Origin: Parastagonospora avenae f. sp. tritici 18332-5
Taxonomy: Eukaryota > Ascomycota > Dothideomycetes > Pleosporales > Phaeosphaeriaceae
Direction of reading: 5' to 3'
DNA length: 64,000 nt
NCBI GenBank assembly: GCA_022559985.1
Contig: JAFJTR010000001.1
Span: 248,001 to 312,000 of the forward strand
Shown here: in pieces, positions 32,865 to 41,646 of the stretch
Position numbering within the stretch: the stretch's first letter is position 1
How the letters are laid out: every line of letters begins with the position of its first letter
Position numbers and translations under genes: made by a program
The notes under the pieces: generated by a model
The model's database searches: none
Told to the model about the DNA's origin: nothing
Seen by the model: the letters and a program-made list of their open reading frames with translations, nothing else

Positions 32865-32916
32865 GTAAGTTCAACTTGTCAACTCAGCTTTCGAGTCCGT
32901 TCTAACAATTCAATAG
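32865..32916 (+). other. Spliceosomal-type intron inside tRNA-Pro
   Basis: A 52-nt block begins GTAAGT, has CTAAC at 32902-32906 and ends ATAG, 10 nt after the branch motif. Length, donor, branch and acceptor match the mRNA introns of this window. Exact excision restores the canonical tRNA. It is not at the site used by tRNA splicing endonuclease. Confidence 0.8.
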
Positions 32917-32941
32917 CTAGTGGTATGATTCTCGCTTAGGG

Positions 32942-32959
32942 TTAAACCCAAGCACAGCT
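32942..32959 (+). other. Canonical anticodon-loop intron of tRNA-Pro
   Basis: 18 nt between bases 37 and 38, containing AACCC that pairs with the anticodon-loop GGGTT. This is the usual substrate shape of tRNA splicing endonuclease. Confidence 0.8.
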
Positions 32960-32995
32960 TGCGAGAGGCCCCGCGTTCGAGTCGCGGCAAGACCC

Positions 32996-33002
32996 TTTTT
33001 TT
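32996..33002 (+). terminator. RNA polymerase III terminator
   Basis: Seven T residues directly after the discriminator base of tRNA-Pro. Confidence 0.85.
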
Positions 33003-33392
33003 GCCGTCGTATTGTGCCGGGGACTGTTCAGGCACCAGGGCAATATTTTTGGCAAAGGGTCGTTCACATGCAAGACACTACGTAACAGCACTGCCCATTC
33101 AAGGACGCTTACTTCAAGCCACAATTCTCTGTGTAGACCAATGCCAAGGATTCCGAGACACGAGATGGAACACATCACAAAACTAACTGCAAAACTCTCA
33201 CACCTTGCCTCGCATCTATTCCCTTTTGCTGTGTACTTATCATCCCGGTATTCTGTCTAGCGTGCCACGTGCAGCACAGACGGTAAAAGCTCCGCTAGTT
33301 ACGCAACCTGATTTACAGGCGTCCATTGCCAACTTTTCAAAGTCACCACTATCCCCTTCGTTCCGTCAACTTGCGGTACTATCGCAGTGAAC
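33003..33392. other. Intergenic region tRNA-Pro / ceramidase
   Basis: Promoter and leader of the ceramidase gene. No other feature was seen. Confidence 0.5.
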
Positions 33393-34521
33393 ATGCAATT
33401 GCGCTGGCCATACCCCCCCGCTCACGGTGTGCCCCCACACAGCCCTAGGATAGGCACATGGGGACCAACGACGTCCAATCACAAGTGAGTTCAGATTGTC
33501 TACGGCGTTCGTATCAATATACGCAGTCAGAATCCTAGCTAACGTGTACAAGCTTTTGTGAAGAGGTAGGGTCATGAGTAGTCCAAGTTCAAACGTCAAT
33601 GGCTAACCAAAGCCCAGGACTACATAATAACACCATACATCGGAGAGTTCATCAACACCCTAACCAACATCACATATGGTCCGTAGCTACCAACGGTAAC
33701 CTAAAACAATAATAAAAAGAACTAATCACCCCCCAAGTCATCTACGGCACCCGCGGCCTCCTCCGCACCCGCCGCGCAAACAACACATCCCTCCTCTCCC
33801 CCCTCACATTCCCCTACTGGGGCCTAATCGGCGTCGGCCTACTCTCCGCCCTATTCCACGCGACCCTCAAGTATCACACCCAAATGGGGGACGACCTCTC
33901 CATGTTCCTCGCCGTCGGCACACTTTTGCACCAACTCCTCTGTGTCGACGCGCCGCCCGCCCAGCGCACCAAGTACACGGCCTACGTGCTCGGCACGCTG
34001 ATTCCGGTGAGTGTGTATCACGTGTGGGCGGACGAAATCTACGTGCACGAGATTGTGTTTGCGATTTACGTGTTTTTGATTTCGAGGCGTACGAGGGTGT
34101 TGATTAAGCAGAGGGTTAAGAGCGAGGAGAGTAGGAGGAGGTTGGGCAAGATGGCGACGTTTGGGATATGTAAGTGCCCCTTTTCTAGACCTTTTGTGTG
34201 GGTGACGTGATGGGCTGATGAACGACAGCGTCTGGTCTCTTCGGATACTTTCTGTGGAACATTGACTTCCATCTGTGCATTTATGTCACGATGTTCAAGC
34301 GCTACATTGGGTTACCTTGGGGCTTTTTGTTCGAGCTGCATGGCTGGTGGCATATTTTCACTGGGATTGGGGCGTATGTTGGCATGGCGCTTGTTGAGTA
34401 CCTTGTTACGATGGAGGAAGGGAAAACGGGTAGGATTGAAGAGGGATTTGTTTGGCCCGTCAAATCTGTCCTGAGAGATTTAGATGGACCGGACGAAAGT
34501 GATGGGAGGAAGGAATTGTAG
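33393..34521 (+). CDS. Alkaline ceramidase (YPC1/YDC1/ACER family)
   Basis: It hydrolyses (phyto)ceramide to a long-chain base and fatty acid in the ER or Golgi membrane. Five exons (33393-33484, 33553-33565, 33618-33678, 33738-34169, 34229-34521) give 296 aa, the normal length. Exon 2 is a 13-nt microexon supplying NFCEE of the family start, so that the reading is GTWGPTTSNHNFCEEDYIIT. Seven membrane helices follow. The metal and catalytic residues expected of the CREST superfamily are visible: SALFHATLKY, QMGDDLSMF, and in the last exon NIDFHLC and ELHGWWHIFTG. The donor of intron 3 (GTCCGT) is weak, but phase and homology support it. Without exon 2 the frame is lost. Confidence 0.9.
33553..33565 (+). 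other. 13-nt microexon of the alkaline ceramidase
   Basis: It reads CTTTTGTGAAGAG between GTACAAG and GTAGGG. A CTAAC branch lies upstream of its acceptor and another lies upstream of the next. It encodes the conserved FCEE. Confidence 0.8.
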
Positions 34522-35087
34522 CGGTGCACTGGCAGGAACCCTTTAGTAGCTCTTGAGTATACCTACCTAGGTAGTTAGCTTTGAGGGAGCTATGCCAAAG
34601 GTTGCACGCATCCGAAGCCACGCGGTATTGCGTTTACTTTCAGACTGCCATTTCAGTGAGATATCAATACCCTATAGCGCATACTCGCTCTCCGATCTGT
34701 ACTCCATCGTAGTTCGTGCGTTCGAAAAGCCCATATCTCCCCTTCTTAACTCCATCGGCCAAAAGCCCCCCAAAAACGCCGATTGGCCAGCGTCATGCAT
34801 ACGGACTTTACACATTCTATCGCCTCGGAGGCCTTATCCCACATGTCCAGGCAACAATTGATGTAGGCGTAATGCAAGCGCATGACAGGTAGAACGAATT
34901 GGTCCGGAAGAATGAGCTAGTCCGGGGTATAGAGCTAGACGGTTGCAGCATGTATAAAGACGTGGTTGAAGCACTATGGATATGATATCATCTAGAGCTT
35001 TACATTTGCTAGCTACCCCACCAAGACATTCAAGCTTCATAACAACAAACCTTTCATTTATACAACCGCATCAAAACACGAGCGAAA
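34522..35087. other. Intergenic region ceramidase / aldo-keto reductase
   Basis: 3' flank of the ceramidase, then the reductase promoter with a TATA element. No other feature was seen. Confidence 0.5.
34953..34958 (+). promoter_or_regulatory. Possible TATA box of the aldo/keto reductase gene
   Basis: TATAAA, 129 nt before the start codon. Confidence 0.3.
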
Positions 35088-36185
35088 ATGCCTAAACTAG
35101 CTGGAAAAGAAGTCGGCGAGGTGGGCTTCGGCCTCATGGGTATGAGCTCCTCGCACATGATGAATTGGAGTAAGTGTGTTGTACTAACAGATCACAGGAA
35201 TGTCATGGCGCCAAACCCCACCGCCCGCGTCGCAAAGCATCGAAGCTATGAAGACGGCACTCGAGCACGGCGCGAGCAGCTGGAACGGTGGCGAATTCTA
35301 CGGCACTCCCGAGTTCAACTCGGGACATTTGCTTAACCAGTACTTCACCAAGTATCCCGAAGACGCCGACAAAGTGGTCATTTCCATCAAGGGTGGTATG
35401 GTGCCCGGGGAGATGAGGATCAGTGGCAGCAAAGACAACATACAGCGCAGCATCAATGAGACACTGCGCCTGCTTGACGGCAAGAAGACACTTGACCTCT
35501 TCGAATGCGCGCGCGTCGATCCCGATGTGCCCATTGAAGACACCATCACCTATATCGCCGAATACGTCAAGGCAGGAAAGCTCGGCGGTATCAGCCTGAG
35601 CGAGGTCAGCGCGCAGAGTATCCGCAAGGCACAAGCGGTGCACCCGATATCAGCGGTGGAGATGGAGTTCTCCATGTATTCGACGGAGATTCTGGAGAAC
35701 GGCGTGGCGTCGACGTGCGCGGAGCTTGGGATTCCCATTATCGCGTACTCGCCCATGGGACGCGGCTTCCTGGTAAGCACATCGTATTCAGTATCCAGAA
35801 TCAAGCTGACACAGACCAGAGTGGCAAGTACAAGAAGTTCGAAGACCTCGAGCCAGACTCGATGCTTCGCCACTTCCCGCGCTTCCAGCCCGATGTATTC
35901 GACGAGAACCTCAAGCTGGCAGATGCGGTCGCCGACCTCGCGAAGCAAAAGGGCGTCACCTCAGCTCAGATCGCAATCGGCTGGGTCTTGTATCAGAGCG
36001 GCAAGCCGGGTATGCCCACGATCATCCCGATCCCGGGTGCTACGACATCGGAAAGAGTTAAGGAGAACTCGAAGCCTGCGAAGCTGAGCGAGGCGGACTT
36101 CAAAGCGCTACAGGAGCTGGTGAATAAGTTCCCGCCCACAGGAGGCAGGTATCCAGCGCCGATGGAGAAGTATTTGACTGTGTAG
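35088..36185 (+). CDS. Aldo/keto reductase, pyridoxal-reductase-like
   Basis: Three exons (35088-35139, 35198-35772, 35820-36185) give 330 aa. NADPH-dependent AKRs fold as a TIM barrel. The start GEVGFGLMGMSW is the first strand; GGEFYG holds the catalytic Tyr, VVISIKGGM the Lys; IPIIAYSPMGRGFL, GVTSAQIAIGWVL and IPIPGATTSERVKEN form the cofactor side. The phrase DLFECARVDPDVPIEDTITY resembles fungal Plr1-type pyridoxal reductases (AKR8), which interconvert pyridoxal and pyridoxine. Exon 1 is 52 nt, ended by GTATGAG with an ACTAAC branch before the acceptor. The specific substrate is inferred, not shown. Confidence 0.85.
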
Positions 36186-36739
36186 GCGGAAGGAGGTGCG
36201 ATATCTGCAAGAGATCCATAGTCAGCTGTGCGCCAGTGCGGAAATGGATGCAATCATGTAAAGTACGGAATATTGAAAGTCAGATAAAATGTAGTGTATA
36301 GGCTAATCTGCATGCGGAGTTGCTGTGAGGCAAGACCTTATGAATTGCAGAACCATTGAAATCATCATGAAAAGTGAGGGAGTAGCGGAGATGTGCTTAC
36401 GGTCATTGAGAGCAAGCCCTATAGCGTGATGAAGCCTCATCTCCCAAAGTACGAGGCGTGGCAATCCATGCTTAGAAGTTTTTGCCGCAATGAAACTGTG
36501 CGTGATGGTGTCGAGAAGAATGAGGGAATGCAATGGCAGAACCAGAAAAGTGCAACGTGAGCTAAAGTGCTGGGAAGCTGGGAAGTCCGTGCCCACTAAC
36601 GTTAGCACGTCCGAACCGTGGACGCGCACCGCGCCAGAACTCACCACTCAAGACATCAACTCGCACAATTACCTGGCGTCAGCCTTAAATAGGACTCTCT
36701 CACCTTCACCACTCCCGGACTCACATAATCGCCGCCGTC
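36186..36739. other. Intergenic region AKR / C2H2 factor
   Basis: Promoter of the C2H2 gene; a TTAAATA motif lies about 50 nt before its start codon. No coding signal was seen. Confidence 0.5.
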
Positions 36740-38043
36740 ATGGAATCACCCGGCTCAGACCTCTCAGACTACGCCTCTGACGACTTCCCCGAGGACGTCA
36801 AGGGCCGACAGCGCAGCGACATGGAGCCGACACCAGATCAAGACTCAGCACGCCCAAGCAAGCGCCTGCGTCTTAACCAGCGCGCGCCTTCATCGCCACC
36901 ACCTCCCATCACCGTCCCCCCACTGGAAGACGATGATCCGCTCAGTGAAGACACCGACGGCTCCGTGCCAGCATCGCCAAACCACCACCCAGGCATGTCG
37001 CAAGATCTCGACGAGTTTGGCCAAGATCAGGTGACCGTGTGCAAGTGGGAGGGCTGCGAGGCCGGCGATCTGGAAAATATGGACAATCTGGTTGAGCATC
37101 TCCACGACGACCACATCGGCACGCGCCAGAAGAAGTACAGCTGCGAATGGAGCGACTGCACGCGGAAAGGGATCCCACATGCTAGTGGCTATGCGCTGAG
37201 AGCACACATGCGCAGCCACACGAGGGAGAAGCCCTTCTACTGCACACTGCCCGGTACGTCCCCCCGGCGCGATAGGCTCTTTACCCACACTAATACATGT
37301 CAGAATGCGACCGCTCCTTTACCCGCTCAGACGCCCTTGCAAAGCACATGCGCACCGTACACGAGACGGAAGCTCTGCGCCCCTCAGACCCCGTTCCGAA
37401 ACACCACTCCTCGAATCCCTCCAACAACAAGCAGCGCATCCGACTCATCCTTAATGCTAATGAGAAGAAGCCCGAGAAGGGCTCCGCACCAGGCTCGCCA
37501 GCATCACACTCACATCCGCCGAACAGTGCGCCCATACCGCCAGCTTCAGAGGTCGACTACGCGCATAACAACGTCACCTACATACAGGATCTCGCAGCCC
37601 CGGGAGCACCAACCATGGTACAGTTCCCGCCTGACATTGTCTTCACCGAAAGAGAGCTATCTCTGCCCGCACCAGAACTCTTCCAGCTCCTACGGCGGCA
37701 GCTTCAGTGGGCGCAGCAAGAAAGCGAACAACTCCGGGCCGAAGCCGACGCTCTTGAGAAGGTACGCAAAGAAGAATGGGAGGCCAAGGAGCTGCTCGTC
37801 GAAAACGTCATGGAAGCACAAGTAGCCACCGAGCGCCGGCAACGCGTCGAACGAGGAGAGCCGGAAGACTACGAGGGCATGGACGCCGTCGAGCAAGACA
37901 TCGCACCTGCCAGAGTACTCCCCATCAAGCCAAAGGACGGCAAGCTACCCTGGTGGCGCGATCCCCAGCAAGTCATGGAGCGCGCACGTCAGCACCCGCG
38001 CCCACCGCCTTCAGACATTCGGCGCGAGACAAGCGCAGCTTAG
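36740..38043 (+). CDS. C2H2 zinc-finger protein, Gli/IEC1-like
   Basis: Two exons (36740-37253, 37304-38043) around a 50-nt intron give 417 aa. Three fingers are visible: C101/C106 with H120/H125, C135/C140 with H156/H160, and C168/C173 with two His in the KHMRTVH segment. The intron falls inside finger 3. The linker TREKPFYC is the classical TGEKP type. The N terminus is acidic and Ser/Pro-rich. The C-terminal half has a conserved-looking LPAPELFQLLRRQLQWAQQE helix and a coiled coil, then KLPWWRDP. The architecture recalls fungal Gli3-like proteins related to the Ino80-complex subunit Iec1, which would place it on chromatin; this link is tentative. Confidence 0.8.
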
Positions 38044-38067
38044 GTAGCTCGTCCGCATCATACTTTC

Positions 38068-38517
38068 TTGCCTCGACATGTGCCTCCTCCACCGGTGTGC
38101 AAGTATCCATCAGCAGTATTACCGCTTCCTGTGCCTACACACGTGCAGCAGCGAATAGATTGGGATTCACACCCCTCCCCTCCACGCTTTGCGCCCGTCC
38201 TTGCGCCCATACTCCCTCGTCCTGAACCTGTGGCCCCACCACCAATCGCCGTCCATCTCGCCATGTATCCTCCTATCATAGTCGCACCTCTTTTATACAC
38301 TATTCCAGGACAGACAAAGCTACGTCCTATCCTTGGGATTGACTCATTAGAACTTGCGCAGCAAATTTGGTTGCATGCACAGAGTTACTATTATGCGGCG
38401 CAGGAGACTCACCAACTCAGTGACTGGTACAGAAGGCGTGGGCTCGCAAGACGCAGAGAGAGAATCATGAGGTTTGAGTATGTGGATGATTTGTTGCGGT
38501 ATGATTGCTGGGAATAG
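38068..38517 (+). CDS. Hypothetical protein, Pro-rich N terminus
   Basis: A 149-aa frame begins 25 nt after the stop of the C2H2 gene on the same strand. The first 70 residues are Pro-rich; the rest (LELAQQIWLHAQSYYYAAQE through YVDDLLRYDCWE) is helical and charged. No domain is recognised. It could be a separate gene, a downstream exon of a longer C2H2 isoform, or 3' UTR that happens to be open. The quality of the C-terminal half favours real coding. Confidence 0.45.
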   Translation: MPRHVPPPPVCKYPSAVLPLPVPTHVQQRIDWDSHPSPPRFAPVLAPILPRPEPVAPPPIAVHLAMYPPIIVAPLLYTIPGQTKLRPILGIDSLELAQQIWLHAQSYYYAAQETHQLSDWYRRRGLARRRERIMRFEYVDDLLRYDCWE

Positions 38518-38808
38518 TGTGGTGGTCCGAAACCTGCAATGGTGTGACTTGCGTCTGGCTGCGAGGTTGGCTCCGATGCTCTTTGCACCACTAGGGTGTT
38601 AGGAAAAAATACCATTTGATTATCAATTCGTTTCATTTCAATTCATTCCAGGATAATGTTGTACATGCTTGCTCCAATCCAATGCCGATCTACACTTTTA
38701 CTTCCAATACTCCAAGTAGTGGCTCCATGCACACATCTCCCAGCCGCACCAACTGCTTCCAGTTTAACTGCGCTACACCAAGAGCGTACAGCCACTTCAG
38801 CATCACAT

Positions 38809-39547
38809 CTACCTCCCCTTCCTCTTCTCCGCCTCAGTGTTCTTGAACGGAAACCCACTCGTCCTCTTATCCGCGCCCGTCTTGCGACTAATCCTTCCAT
38901 TGCTGCTCGCAAACAAAATACACCAAAACGCAATCGCAGCCAGGAACGTCGAGCCCAGCGTGCCCAGGCTGAACGACAACACCCCCGTCTCCGTCCACAT
39001 CGCGTAGCAGTAGAAGGCGTAGATGGCGTGGAAAATCGCCGTGATGGTGAGCGTGGGCAGCGCATAGGGGGCTTTGGGGTCCGTGTTGGATGTTGTTGCG
39101 CCTGGGAAGAGAGGGTTAGTGGGATATTTGGTTAAGTCTAGGGGAGGGGAAGGGTACCTTCGGAGAGGCGGCTGGAGAGTGGGACGGAGCCGGTGAGAAG
39201 GACGGTTAAAGCGCCTAGAGTTAGGAGGGTGAAGCCTAGGGTGCGGGAGAAGTAGACTTCGAGAGCTGCGTTTGTGTTAGAGGCTTGTTATCACTTGCAT
39301 TTTTGGGAGGTACGTACTTGATGCCTCACGCACTTCTGGGCTAAGAAGAGCGACGATCATCGTGGGCGAAGCGATCAAGGGCGCGGCTTGAGTGGCTGTG
39401 ATGCTGTTAGTTTTGAAGACTTCAGAATAGAAGACAAAGGACGTACCGAGCCAGGCAGCAGTGCCATAGCTGTAGAAGTAGTAAACCTGCGCGGCGCGTC
39501 AGCATCCTCCTCCCGCATCTCCCACGAAGAGCGCAACATACATCCAT
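38809..39547 (-). CDS. Small multi-pass membrane protein, unknown family
   Basis: Five exons (39547-39542, 39486-39447, 39395-39318, 39265-39158, 39101-38809) give 174 aa, with introns of 51-56 nt. Exon 1 is only 6 nt (ATGGAT, in a CACCATGG context), ended by GTATGTTG. Hydrophobic segments are TQAAPLIASPTMIVALL, LGFTLLTLGALTVLLTGSV, LPTLTITAIFHAIYAFYCYA and LGSTFLAAIAFWCILFA, so about four helices, then a basic tail ending EAEKRKGR. All phases agree, and no other start fits as well. It may be an organelle membrane protein. I do not recognise the family. Confidence 0.7.
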
Positions 39548-39973
39548 GGTGACAAGTATTCAGGTATTTCAATTGACCGTTTGGTATTTGATATGCGTGT
39601 GAGGCAGAATTTGTCGATTTAAGGTACAGGAAGAGGAGAGATATAGAGTAAGGTCAAGGTAAAGCTCGCACGCTGAAAGAATAAGGTGGTTCCTGGCGGA
39701 TCAGGGCGCAACGCTACGTCATCGTTACACTTTGGGACCATGCGACGTGCCAACTTCGCCCGTTCTGGACACCACTGAGCCACGCGGCTCCGCGATCCGG
39801 AATGTCATCCTGGAAGTGAACGTGTGGCGGTGTTTCACTTTGTGTAAATTGAGGGCTGTGAGGTCACTCAATTCCATTTCTACCCACGTCCTTTCTACGA
39901 CACAAATGACGTCAGGCAAGATCGTGAAGTCTTTTTTGTGGGTCGCTTGTTGCAAACCCAAACAACCCGGGTG
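39548..39973. other. Intergenic region upstream of the small membrane protein
   Basis: Promoter of the small membrane gene and 3' flank of the rhodopsin-domain gene. No other feature was seen. Confidence 0.5.
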
Positions 39974-41646
39974 TTATACTTTGCATTGCGTGGGCCCAGC
40001 GCCCATAATCCATTCTTCGCTACCCGCATCCGACAACTGCTTCTGCCCCTCGCCTCCAAGTGTCATGGAAACTGCATCCTCTTCCTCGACAGACACCTCC
40101 TGATTGACCACGATTGCGTTCACTGGAATATCTACCTTGGCCTCCGCATTCCCATTTGCGCTCGCCCACGCGAAGTTTTGCCTTCCTCCGTCGTCTCCAG
40201 TGATAATTGCTTCAATAGAGCACGCGTGCGATTGATTCCTGCTATGAGCGTTGTGTTTGCCGTGTGCGTAGGGAAGCGAGTCGAAGGCGAAAGAGTCGTT
40301 CCGTGTTGTCTTTCTGCTCTGGTTGCCACCTTTTGGCCGTGTAGTGCCGCTTCGTGTTCTGTAGGATGTGCCGAAGAGTGTTGGGAGGAAGGTTGCGAGG
40401 ACGGGTTTCACGCCTGACAGACAAGCGCAGATGATGCCGATGTTCATCTCGAGTACCATGCAGAGCCAGACTGGAACGCCGTTCCCTGTGTCATCACGTC
40501 AGCGCTTTCGATAAGACAGCTTAAACTGAGAGCTTACAGCGAGGATCGAAAGAGGTGAAGAACTTCTCGAGATAGTACATCCTCAGAACCCCTGCAATGC
40601 AGACGAGTAATCCTATTGAGAAGAGGCAAATGAGGCCCAGTCGTTGTTTGATAGGTAGATGTAGACTCCAGAGTGGTTTTGCAGGGTATCTGTGAAGTGT
40701 CAGCTCACGTATAGGACTGCGTGTTTCCTTACATACAGATAAATTAAAAAATCGCTGAGAGAGTTGAGCGCGGCGATAGCAACAAGCGCAGCCCGCATGT
40801 TGATACACTGCTGCGTAATGCTGGGATCCCAATATCCTCTGATCGGCCGGCATTGAAACAATGACAAGAAGAAGCTTGCCAGAGAGAACAATACAACGAA
40901 TGTTCCCAGGACGTAGCAGAACACCTTACTAGTGTTACCAGGGAATAGTCGAAGGTACGTTACACATAAGGATATCTTGGTTAACGAGCATGCTGCTGGG
41001 AAGAGCAAGTCTGCGGCATAGCCCATCTAAGACATGTCAGTACTTCTAAAAGTACGCGCTGCGGGCTTTGGTTATAACCATGCGTACCTTCCAATAAGGC
41101 GTATACCATTCAGGTTTCTGATCCCATATGTGCAGTCCCAAGCCGAATTTGATACCAACCATTGGGAATACTGATACTGGAATTGCTAAGAGCTATGTCA
41201 TATTAGCGGTCTGTTCAAGAAACTTGATCGTACATACCATAGCAAGAAGCATAATCCAATCATCGGCCCCAAGAATCATGCGCAGCAGACCTCTGCCATA
41301 GAACCGTGCTGCCAGAACTAAACAGTAGCATCGTCAGCAGGTGGCAGTTTTACATAGCAGAGCTATCAATGATTAAGTCGTTCACTCAAGGTCGCTTGTT
41401 ACAGTCGAATGCTTGAAGTTGAGCTAGGGCTATGATCTTCAAGAGCAAGTACTTACAGATGATGGCTAGAGCAAGCGCCGGAACGGTGATTCCGATAAGC
41501 AGCGCATCGTGATTCTCGGGCGTGTCGTAGTTCGGCGCTGGCCATGATTTCCTTTGCTCATCTGTTACACCCGCCATGCAGATGCTATGAACAAAGGGAG
41601 CTAAGGATGTTCTCCAGTCGCCGGTGGATGGTGCGAGGCTGGTCAA
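39974..41646 (-). CDS. Fungal rhodopsin-domain (Pth11-like class) integral membrane protein
   Basis: Six exons (41646-41457, 41317-41238, 41192-41088, 41026-40737, 40689-40538, 40485-39974) give 442 aa. Seven hydrophobic segments are spread over exons 1-6. Family marks are RFYGRGLLRMILGADDWIML at the second helix, SLTKISLCVTYLRLFPGN, the Cys-containing FQCRPIRGYWDPSITQQCIN, NSLSDFLIYLYPAKPLWSL and VLEMNIGIICACLSGVKP in the last helix. The cytosolic tail (about 110 residues) is Ser/Thr-rich and ends acidic. No CFEM domain precedes the helices. Relatives such as Pth11 are GPCR-like sensors in plant pathogens; many have no known role. Intron 1 (139 nt) is unusually long here. Confidence 0.82.

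Larger units (their letters stand above)
32854..32995 (+). tRNA. tRNA-Pro(AGG) with two introns, one spliceosomal-type in the D arm
   Basis: Without 32865-32916 and 32942-32959 the sequence folds as a standard tRNA. The acceptor stem is GGTCTTG with CAAGACC (7 bp); the D arm is GGTCTAGTGGTATGAT; the anticodon stem is CTCGC with GCGAG around TTAGGGT (anticodon AGG, 32938-32940); the T stem is CCGCG with CGCGG around TTCGAGT; the discriminator is C. The D and anticodon arms match yeast tRNA-Pro(AGG) from memory. A T7 run follows at once. The 18-nt intron is at the canonical position after base 37 and can pair with the anticodon (GGGTT with AACCC). The 52-nt block splits the D stem after base 11 and interrupts box A. 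Confidence 0.85.

Noticed and set aside
32854..32995. Decayed tRNA broken by a random insertion
   Set aside because: All stems, the anticodon-loop intron pairing and the terminator are intact, and the insertion has exact GT-AG and branch signals; decay would not preserve these.
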